DNA of 18,168 bases from UM-FILTER-37-12 sp964344965 (GTDB taxonomy: Bacteria > Patescibacteriota > Patescibacteriia > Magasanikbacterales > UBA922): NCBI GenBank assembly GCA_964344965.1, contig CAYFPJ010000021.1:1-18168 (forward strand). Direction: 5' to 3'. Shown here piece by piece: positions 13,256-18,168 of this stretch. Both the position numbers and the translations under genes were made by a program. The notes beneath the pieces were generated by a model that saw only the letters and a program-made list of their open reading frames with translations, was not told where the DNA came from and searched no databases. How positions within the stretch are numbered: the first letter of the stretch is position 1; each line of letters opens with the position of its first letter.

Positions 13256-13686
13256 GCAATAAAAGGACGATACAACCCCACTCCAACTGCGGTTCCTGTC
13301 TACGCTCCAAGAAACAATGTAAGTGCGGTAGGAAGACGGCAATGACTTCCAAGGTACTCCGAAAACTGGAGGAGGCATTTGCTTATGGTGCGACAGACAA
13401 AGAGGCTTGTTTTTACGCAGGAATAAGCACGTCTACGTTATACAAATTCCAACAGGGAAATGAATGGTTTTCGGAGCGAAAAGAGGCACTGAAGGCACAG
13501 CCAATATTGCTAGCACGCAAAACAGTGGTAGAGGCCATTGCATTGAGCCCTAACACTGCGAAGTGGTACCTGGAAAGAAAGAAGGCGGATGAATTCGGCA
13601 AGTTTGTAGAAAGACCTGTCAGAGAAGAGGAGCGTCATGATTTAGACGAAGAATCAAAGAAGCGCATTGCAAAGTATTTGGACTGA
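13252..13686 (+). CDS. Terminase-small-subunit-like HTH protein
   Basis: This is a 144-aa protein. A Cys-rich N-terminus (CGSCLRSKKQCKCG, residues about 14-27) is followed by a homeodomain-like helix-turn-helix at about 33-62 (KLEEAFAYGATDKEACFYAG and ISTSTLYKFQQ). Then come the region QPILLARKTVVEAI and NTAKWYLERKKADEF at 82-118, and an acidic-basic tail. The order HTH, ARKTVVEAL-like helix and KYLERK-like motif is typical of small terminase subunits and related phage DNA-binding proteins. In a phage this protein marks DNA for packaging. No large terminase is present in the window, as in phage satellites that borrow a helper's packaging motor. A plain transcription regulator is the alternative. 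Confidence 0.65.
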   Translation: MSNKRTIQPHSNCGSCLRSKKQCKCGRKTAMTSKVLRKLEEAFAYGATDKEACFYAGISTSTLYKFQQGNEWFSERKEALKAQPILLARKTVVEAIALSPNTAKWYLERKKADEFGKFVERPVREEERHDLDEESKKRIAKYLD

Positions 13687-13687
13687 T

Positions 13688-14629
13688 ATGAAGAGGCTTA
13701 AAGACTTACACAAGCAATTCATGGAAGAGCAAGAATTCTCTGCTAAACTACGTCCAGCTACTCTGAGGGGCTACATTGCCGCATATGACCTACTAGAGTT
13801 AATATTTCCTGGAATTGATACTGATATGGTTACCTCCAAGATATTAACCGAATTCTTTAAGAGACTTGAGAAAAGAGAACGTGTCGTAGGTAAGGGGAGA
13901 ATAGTCAAAGGGGTAAAACCGAGTACCATAGCCACATACAGGAGTAAGCTAGGAAAATTCTTCGATTGGCTAGTAATGAAACAATACTTAGAAAAAAATC
14001 CATTTGCCGAAATGGAATATCCTCATGTTATATATGGGGATCGTAAATTCTTAAAAAAAGAAAATATGGAAGCAATCTTCAACGCTGTAGGCTTTTCAAT
14101 GCCTTGGGCAAACAACTTTCTTCGCAAGAGGAATCTGGCAATATTCTCAGTACTATTGTTTTGTGGTCTTCGTCGTGGTGAGCTGCTTGGTCTACAATTG
14201 AGGGATGTAGATATGCAACGGAAACAGCTTACTGTGAGAGGAGAAACAAGCAAGTCTAAGGTCGACAGAATTATTCCCCTAAACACACAAGCGTTGCGTG
14301 TCTTAGAAGATTACTTGGCAGAGCGGAATAGACGTGAATATAAAACACACCATCTATTTGTATCGAATAACGTAGATAAAGGTTTAACTGAAAATGGCCT
14401 CAAACATCTTCTGAAGAAAATCATTAAGTTCGTTGGTTTCAAATTTCATCTCCATCAATTTCGCCACACATTCGCAGTTAACCTTTTCAATGCCAATACA
14501 AACCCAGTCAAGATCAAAGCATTACTAGGGCACAAGGATATACGAATGACGATGACATATTTGAGGTGCATACCTCAGAAGAGTATGCGGGGTGACGTGG
14601 AGTGTTTGACCCTTGATAATCTTCTTTGA
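13688..14629 (+). CDS. Tyrosine recombinase/integrase 2
   Basis: This 313-aa integrase has an N-terminal core-binding domain (about 1-112) and a catalytic domain (about 120-310). Catalytic residues: Arg162 in LLFCGLRRGE, a Lys in TSKSKVDR (189 or 191), His256 and Arg259 in LHQFRHTFAV, His282 in LLGHKD and Tyr291 in MTMTYL. It appears intact. The ATG at 13688 lies 1 nt after the stop of the HTH gene; an in-frame TTG at 13667 overlaps that gene and is less likely. It ends 176 bp from the right attachment core, so each end of the element has its own recombinase next to it. Integration and excision might be shared, or one enzyme may resolve multimers or come from an older insertion. Confidence 0.93.
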   Translation: MKRLKDLHKQFMEEQEFSAKLRPATLRGYIAAYDLLELIFPGIDTDMVTSKILTEFFKRLEKRERVVGKGRIVKGVKPSTIATYRSKLGKFFDWLVMKQYLEKNPFAEMEYPHVIYGDRKFLKKENMEAIFNAVGFSMPWANNFLRKRNLAIFSVLLFCGLRRGELLGLQLRDVDMQRKQLTVRGETSKSKVDRIIPLNTQALRVLEDYLAERNRREYKTHHLFVSNNVDKGLTENGLKHLLKKIIKFVGFKFHLHQFRHTFAVNLFNANTNPVKIKALLGHKDIRMTMTYLRCIPQKSMRGDVECLTLDNLL

Positions 14630-14641
14630 TTGGTGTATACT
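14613..14641 (+). promoter_or_regulatory. Outward promoter inside the end of integrase 2
   Basis: TTGATA (14613-14618), a 17-bp spacer containing the integrase stop codon, and TATACT (14636-14641). Transcription from about 14648 leaves the element towards the right attachment core. In an excised circle it would cross the joined core and reach the tRNA-Thr/integrase 1 end. Confidence 0.6.
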
Positions 14642-14720
14642 GTAGTCGTAAATTAATATGCTTCCGAGTAGTACCTGGGATACCTCCTCGCCCCTTACCG
14701 TATTGTAGAGAACAGATCAT

Positions 14721-14776
14721 ACTAATCTCGTAAGAGATTAGTACATAGTATATGATTATTCACTAGAATTAGTGAA
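14721..14776. repeat. Two palindromes in the right arm of the element
   Basis: ACTAATCTC-GTAA-GAGATTAGT (14721-14742) and TTCACTA-GAAT-TAGTGAA (14759-14776) lie 30-85 bp inside the right attachment core. Neither has a T-tract. Their position fits binding sites for recombinase or excision factors, but no such factor can be assigned. Confidence 0.6.
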
Positions 14777-14805
14777 AAATGATATACAATGTATTGATAT
14801 TATTA

Positions 14806-14847
14806 ATGGTAAGGATGAGGTCTCCGGTTCAATCCCGGATGATGGCT
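14806..14847 (+). pseudogene. Right attachment core and 3' part of the split host tRNA-Thr
   Basis: The core 14806-14822 repeats ATGGTAAGGATGAGGTC exactly; then the T-arm TCCGG-TTCAATC-CCGGA, the acceptor TGATGGC and discriminator T complete the tRNA. The sequence before the core (ATTATTA) is element DNA, not tRNA. CCA does not follow. The D-arm and 5' acceptor that match it are at 9166-9196. The acceptor pairs perfectly with the 5' fragment. Confidence 0.9.
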
Positions 14848-14870
14848 CTAGACTTTCTACCGACTTGTCA

Positions 14871-14963
14871 ATAATCATAGCTCAGTCGGTAGAGCGTCCC
14901 GACTAAGTCGGGAAGGTCTCCGGTTCCCTGCCTGCCGGAAGGCGGGAATCCCGGATGATGGCT
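14871..14963 (+). pseudogene. Decayed tRNA-Thr copy carrying palindromes
   Basis: The D-arm (ATCATAGCTCAGTCGGTAGA) and the 3' part (AGGTCTCCGGTTC ... AATCCCGGATGATGGCT) are identical to the split host tRNA-Thr. The first three acceptor bases no longer pair. The 17-nt anticodon arm is replaced by the 17-nt palindrome TCCCGACTAAGTCGGGA (14897-14913), which leaves C instead of the universal U at position 33. A 20-nt hairpin (14927-14946, stem CCTGCCT/AGGCGGG) sits inside the T-loop between TTC and AATC. It cannot make a normal tRNA. Confidence 0.85.
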
Positions 14964-14969
14964 CAAGAC

Positions 14970-14998
14970 TTGACAAACACTACTATTTATACTAAACT
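14970..14998 (+). promoter_or_regulatory. Possible promoter for rpmG
   Basis: TTGACA (14970-14975) with TAAACT (14993-14998) at a 17-bp distance. The -35 box is perfect, the -10 box is weak (four of six). It would give a leader of about 95 nt containing the inverted repeat at 15035-15083. Confidence 0.4.
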
Positions 14999-15034
14999 CT
15001 GTTTGCATTCATTTTGGATTTAGGAATTTAGATT

Positions 15035-15083
15035 CCTGCCTGCTACTCAGTCTGAGCTTCATATTCGAAGACCAGCAAGCAGG
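15035..15083. repeat. Inverted repeat before rpmG
   Basis: CCTGCCTGCT (15035-15044) and AGCAAGCAGG (15074-15083) pair with one mismatch; the loop contains smaller pairings such as CTTC/GAAG. The first arm resembles the hairpin inserted in the tRNA-Thr relic (CCTGCCTGCC at 14927), so both may belong to one palindrome family. Confidence 0.5.
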
Positions 15084-15098
15084 TTAGATTAAAACTAT

Positions 15099-15254
15099 AT
15101 GTCACAAGACAACATGATCAAGCTGCAATGTACGATCTGTAAACTGATCAATTATTTCAGTAAAAAAAACAAAAAGAAGCTGAAAGATCGTTTGGAACTA
15201 AAGAAGTTCTGTAAAAAATGTACAGCGCACAAATTGCACAAAGAAACCAAATAA
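15099..15254 (+). CDS. rpmG: 50S ribosomal protein L33
   Basis: This is a 51-aa protein. It shows the L33 pattern: MIKLQCTIC with the first CxxC pair (residues 11-14), NYFSKKNKKK, then RLELKKFCKKC with the second CxxC pair (38-41), and the ending HKLHKETK. Four cysteines mark the zinc-binding (C+) form. L33 is a small component of the large ribosomal subunit near the E site. It sits between the tRNA relics and a strong terminator, apparently as a single gene. There is no clear ribosome binding site before the ATG. It is a host chromosomal gene and so marks the outer side of the integrated element. Confidence 0.93.
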   Translation: MSQDNMIKLQCTICKLINYFSKKNKKKLKDRLELKKFCKKCTAHKLHKETK

Positions 15255-15259
15255 GCTAA

Positions 15260-15288
15260 AATAATCCCCATGAGAGGGATTATTTTTT
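15260..15288 (+). terminator. Intrinsic terminator of rpmG
   Basis: AATAATCCC (15260-15268) and GGGATTATT (15276-15284) with a T-tract to 15288. It lies 5 nt after the stop. Confidence 0.88.
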
Positions 15289-15328
15289 GATTTTTTACAA
15301 ACTATCAAAAAAATTAATAATCTAATTT

Positions 15329-16063
15329 ATGAAATTTTTCAATTCATTTGTAAACAGTCTATATAATATTCATTGGTTGAGAGAGCAGAAACATAAGCCA
15401 AAAAAACCGTGGAAGTATTTTTTCTTATTAATACTATTTATTGGGTTAGCTCACCTAATCATTGCAGGAACAGTCGGTAGTCGACATATTAATACCGCTT
15501 GGCAGGAGATTAGTGGCGGAATGGATTTGGAAGATTCTACACAAGTTGATTTTGGTGAAGTTGTAGATACTTTTTCAAAAGCCCTACAAGAAGCTCAAGA
15601 AGAAGGGTTGACAATTACAACAGAGGATGGAGAGGTAATAGAAATAGATGCTGAAACCGTGGGCGAAGCACTTGGTGAAGATGGTGAAATGATAGAAGGT
15701 CAATTAGAGCTGCTTGGGGAGTCTGTGGAAAATTTGCAAGTAGAGTCGACAGCGATAGGGAGTATGGTTGTCACTTTTTTGATTTTTTTGGGTATTATTT
15801 CTCCTGTTTTTTTGGTTGCTGGGAAATTATTGTATCTATTAATTTTAAGTTGGTTATTTTCTTTACTGTCTAGAAGTGGAGAAGAGAAGTGGTCTACCGG
15901 TGAATTCTTTGGGGTTGGTCTTTATGCTCTTACCTTACCGACACTTCTCAACTGGCTTGTCTTACCTTGGTTTGGGGAGTACATTCCTTATCTTTACACA
16001 TTCATCATGATTATATTCTTTGGTGGTATATTGTTTTGGAAAAAAGGTAAAGAGAAAGTTTAA
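15329..16063 (+). CDS. DUF1189-type membrane protein
   Basis: This is a 244-aa protein. The N-terminus MKFFNSFVNSLYNIHWLREQ is followed by a transmembrane helix at about 29-47 (YFFLLILFIGLAHLIIAGT). A large acidic outer loop (about 50-140) has a repeated Glu-Asp-Gly pattern (TTEDGEVIEIDAETVGEAL). Three further hydrophobic segments lie at about 146-185, 196-213 and 218-236. This layout, with a long loop between the first helix and a C-terminal helix cluster, fits DUF1189 proteins, whose function is unknown. It may be distantly related to Yip1-like membrane proteins. The 7-nt gap to the next gene is convergent, with no clear terminator between them. Confidence 0.7.
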   Translation: MKFFNSFVNSLYNIHWLREQKHKPKKPWKYFFLLILFIGLAHLIIAGTVGSRHINTAWQEISGGMDLEDSTQVDFGEVVDTFSKALQEAQEEGLTITTEDGEVIEIDAETVGEALGEDGEMIEGQLELLGESVENLQVESTAIGSMVVTFLIFLGIISPVFLVAGKLLYLLILSWLFSLLSRSGEEKWSTGEFFGVGLYALTLPTLLNWLVLPWFGEYIPYLYTFIMIIFFGGILFWKKGKEKV

Positions 16064-16070
16064 AATTTTT

Positions 16071-17936
16071 TTACAGACCTGTCAATCTAGCTACATCATC
16101 AATATTCAAATACATATTATCAATTACTGGGAAAGAGACGTTATGTTCTTTTTTACCAGCAACGATGCAATATTTTGTTTTTTTGATAGTGTCATCAAAT
16201 GTCGTAGTATTTTCACACTTGTCAATTAAAATAAAGGACTGATTTTTTTCGTATTTTGATATGATATTGGCCAGCTTATGTTCTTCTCCAGATAGGTCAA
16301 ACTGAAATTTGAGTTTGGTATGCAAATCATTGCCAATTTCAAGTAAGGCAGGAATGCGAAAGGATCTGTTGTCGATTTGCATTCTGTTTTCTTGTATTTT
16401 TATACTAAGACTTTCTTCAATCTTTGGGAAGTTAAAAAAGCTTTGTAAGTACTTTCTCCAGCTTGGGATATGAGAGTAGATATATATCTTTTCTTCAGTA
16501 TCTGACTCATTATTATTTAAGTCTCTGCCCAGACCAAGGCCTCCCTCAGTTTCAAATCCTAGATATGGTAGTATTGTTGCGCTAGTATCGAGAGTTGACC
16601 CTAAGTTTTTGTTTTCCACCTCTATTTCATTGTCTGGGGTCAAAATCATGAGTCTGTTGGTCCTATTGGTAGTGTCGAGGAGCTTTGTAGCAGTATTTCT
16701 GAGAGCAAGATGGTCAGATGCGATTACAATTGTTGTGTCTTTTGCAAAGTTAGATGACTGTATTTTTTTTATAAAATCTGTGATTAAAATGTCTGTACAA
16801 TACACAGCATTTAATATGGAGTTTTTACCATCTTGATATACTTTACCATTGCACGAGTTGGAGATGTGGCCATTTGGGTGGTGAGTATCTAGTGTGAGTA
16901 AAAATAAGGCGAATTTATCTTCTGTGTTTGATAGATTTTCCAATTTTTTGTAAGCCAGGTCAAGCATGGTGTCATCGTATAATCCCCAGCCAGTTTTATA
17001 AGATTTATCATCTAGCTCTGGTAATAGCTCTTCTACTCCGTACATTTCATCAAAATAATGTGTGTCATAGAACTTTCCTTTTCCAGCAAATTCGAGACTG
17101 CCACCACCGAAGTAAGAAAGGTGATAATCCTCTTGATGCAGCAAGTCGCCCAGGCAAGTTGCTCCTGGCAAGAATTCATCCATTCCAGAAAGTGAATTAC
17201 CATGCGAGGGACTAGTGAGAGGGATACCACATTGACTTGCCACCATGCCGGCAATAGTGTAGTCGGCTCCATAAGTTTGGATGATATTTGAAAAATGTGT
17301 GTTCTTGGACTGGAGATCATTTAGATTTTTGGTCAGACCCGGGAAGATATTTTCATCAGAATAAGTCTGTTCCAGCCCCTCCAAATATATGAATACCAAA
17401 TTTTTAGATTTTCCTATTTTTTTCAGACTTGGTTCTTTATAAAAATTTTCAAAACTTGGCTTATCTTTTTTAATTTCAGTAGAGACTGAAATTTCGCTTG
17501 CGGCTTGTGCTTGTCTACTTTTTATTATCTCAAATAGATCAAGGGTCGCTGGATTAAAAATAAGAGAAATAAATATTAGCAGGAGGCCAGAAGTCAAATA
17601 TATTTTTTGCTTCAGTACATTTTTGCCTTTATAGAATATTATTTTCCAAAATATGAATAAACTGATTGCAATGGCAGCAAGGCCAGAGGTAATTGCTTTC
17701 CAGTAGACTGAGAATCCAGAACCTTCTAAGCCGTAACTAAGGTGGTACATCGTGGCTTCAGTAATCCCAGCTCCAGTCAGGTAATCTGATCCTAAATAAA
17801 AGATGTAAAGAAATATTGAAACAAAATACAAAATAGCAAAAATTATATTTGTAAAAATATTGTTTTTGGATTTTTTTCTATATAAAAAAAGACCAATGAT
17901 GAATAGTGGTATGGATAGTATTTGGATGGGGGGCAT
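16071..17936 (-). CDS. OpgB/MdoB-like phosphoglycerol transferase, sulfatase fold
   Basis: The 621-aa product resembles E. coli phosphoglycerol transferase I (OpgB/MdoB), an alkaline-phosphatase-superfamily enzyme that moves phosphoglycerol groups onto outer glycans. Four to five membrane helices fill residues 1-135 (including GSDYLTGAGITEA, as in OpgB). The outer catalytic domain then has LVFIYLEGLEQTY with a metal Glu near 186, DYTIAGMVASQCGIPL with the nucleophile Thr at about 227, TLDTHHPNG, and IASDHLA as the late metal site. Motif order and wording are very close to OpgB, but the protein lacks about 140 C-terminal residues of the E. coli enzyme. ATG 17936 aligns with the OpgB N-terminus; an in-frame start at 18047 would overlap the upstream coding fragment. 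OPG synthesis is unusual in CPR, so the acceptor may be another surface polymer. Confidence 0.87.
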   Translation of the reverse strand: MPPIQILSIPLFIIGLFLYRKKSKNNIFTNIIFAILYFVSIFLYIFYLGSDYLTGAGITEATMYHLSYGLEGSGFSVYWKAITSGLAAIAISLFIFWKIIFYKGKNVLKQKIYLTSGLLLIFISLIFNPATLDLFEIIKSRQAQAASEISVSTEIKKDKPSFENFYKEPSLKKIGKSKNLVFIYLEGLEQTYSDENIFPGLTKNLNDLQSKNTHFSNIIQTYGADYTIAGMVASQCGIPLTSPSHGNSLSGMDEFLPGATCLGDLLHQEDYHLSYFGGGSLEFAGKGKFYDTHYFDEMYGVEELLPELDDKSYKTGWGLYDDTMLDLAYKKLENLSNTEDKFALFLLTLDTHHPNGHISNSCNGKVYQDGKNSILNAVYCTDILITDFIKKIQSSNFAKDTTIVIASDHLALRNTATKLLDTTNRTNRLMILTPDNEIEVENKNLGSTLDTSATILPYLGFETEGGLGLGRDLNNNESDTEEKIYIYSHIPSWRKYLQSFFNFPKIEESLSIKIQENRMQIDNRSFRIPALLEIGNDLHTKLKFQFDLSGEEHKLANIISKYEKNQSFILIDKCENTTTFDDTIKKTKYCIVAGKKEHNVSFPVIDNMYLNIDDVARLTGL

Positions 17937-18015
17937 GTTTTTAGGATTTTGAAAAATTTTTCTTCTTGTGAAAGAAGTTTTCTTTAAGGGTGTGTTATAA
18001 CGTAGAGAGACAAAA

Positions 18016-18129
18016 TTATAATTTGCGCACAAAGCCTTTTTCAGCATCTAATTCCACGAAATCACCATCCTCAAAAATATCAGTGCCGTACTGTGTGCCA
18101 ACAATGCATGGTATATTAAATACCCCCAT
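18016..18129 (-). pseudogene. C-terminal fragment of a PEP-utilising mobile domain
   Basis: On the - strand, MGVFNIPCIVGTQYGTDIFE continues to EDGDFVELDAEKGFVRKL and a stop at 18016-18018. The pattern GIPCIVGT ... DGD.VEVDA..G.VR.L is the end of the swivelling phosphohistidine domain found in PEP synthase and pyruvate phosphate dikinase. Upstream, the frame meets TGA at 18147-18145 within the palindrome 18133-18151, where the motif with the catalytic His should lie. It is thus either disrupted by a palindromic insertion or continued in another frame outside the window. Confidence 0.5.
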
Positions 18130-18132
18130 AAT

Positions 18133-18151
18133 CCACTGACGAAGTCAGTGG
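18133..18151. repeat. Short palindrome, 8-bp stem with GAA loop
   Basis: CCACTGAC-GAA-GTCAGTGG. It is a relative of the palindrome at 18-36 (same length, same loop size, same flanking AATCCAC and GTGGT). It interrupts the frame of the PEP-domain fragment. Confidence 0.6.
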
Positions 18152-18168
18152 TCACCATCCCATCGAAG

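Larger units (their letters stand above)
9197..14822. mobile_element. 5.6-kb integrated element in tRNA-Thr, satellite-like
   Basis: The boundaries are the two copies of the 17-bp core ATGGTAAGGATGAGGTC. Inside are a complete tRNA-Thr, two tyrosine recombinases (near either end), a PD-(D/E)XK-type cargo gene on the opposite strand, a lipoprotein, a candidate RNA gene, a cysteine-rich phage-type small protein and a terminase-small-subunit-like protein. No large terminase, capsid, tail, replication or conjugation gene is visible. The content suits a minimal phage satellite or a decayed prophage more than a conjugative element. The integration itself is strongly supported by the split tRNA; the satellite reading is an inference. 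Confidence 0.8.

Noticed and set aside
12734..13686. UGA recoding as in Gracilibacteria
   Set aside because: TGA acts as a normal stop with coupled ATGA starts, and all conserved Trp positions use TGG.
14514..14720. 68-aa open frame on the - strand at the end of integrase 2
   Set aside because: It is antisense to the conserved catalytic end of the recombinase and has no independent support.
1..18168. CRISPR array
   Set aside because: No regularly spaced direct repeats with unique spacers are present; the repeats found are dispersed or palindromic.

Overview
The window looks like a chromosome segment of a Patescibacteria/CPR bacterium, most likely a Parcubacteria-type genome. This is an inference from several things seen: AT-rich spacers full of short palindromes, tRNA genes without an encoded CCA, several promoters whose -10 box lies only 8 nt before the ATG, and a typical mix of a VirB4-type ATPase, ComF, VanW, Hsp20 and MscS. 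TGA is used as a stop (for example at 12734-12736, 13253-13255 and 13684-13686), so the code is standard.

Layout. 1-3571: a VirB4-like secretion or pilus ATPase, a VirB8/NTF2-like single-pass membrane protein and a ComF-type phosphoribosyltransferase, all on the + strand. 3610-4349 (- strand): tRNA-Ser(GCU), a small PD-(D/E)XK-type protein and tRNA-Ser(UGA). 4408-6985 (+): an hsp20-vanW operon with promoter and terminator. 6919-7788 is an 870-bp spacer holding a 146-bp repeat, an imperfect duplication and terminators. 7789-8853: an MscS-family channel. 8868-9049: promoter and tRNA-Val(UAC).

9197-14822 is the main accessory region. I read it as a 5.6-kb integrated element that split a host tRNA-Thr(GGU) gene at the anticodon loop. 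The 5' part lies at 9166-9213 and the 3' part at 14806-14847. They share an exact 17-bp core, and joining them across the core gives a perfect 73-nt tRNA. The element carries its own complete, CCA-encoding tRNA-Thr(GGU) at 9318-9393, two tyrosine recombinases (one near each end), a large PD-(D/E)XK-type protein on the opposite strand, a lipoprotein, a nested stem-loop RNA region, a possible ~240-nt RNA with its own promoter and terminator, a small cysteine-rich phage-type protein and a terminase-small-subunit-like protein. The content resembles a minimal phage satellite.

14871-14963 is a decayed third tRNA-Thr copy whose anticodon arm and T-loop carry palindromes. After it come rpmG (ribosomal protein L33, 51 aa), a DUF1189-type membrane protein and, convergently, an OpgB/MdoB-like phosphoglycerol transferase. 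At the right edge is the C-terminal fragment of a PEP-utilising mobile domain, cut off at a palindrome.

Three identical 146-bp repeats (84-229, 7169-7314, 10396-10541) lie inside and outside the integrated element. One of them forms the 3' end of the large nuclease-like gene. Together with a family of short 3-nt-loop palindromes, they suggest active small mobile sequences in this genome.
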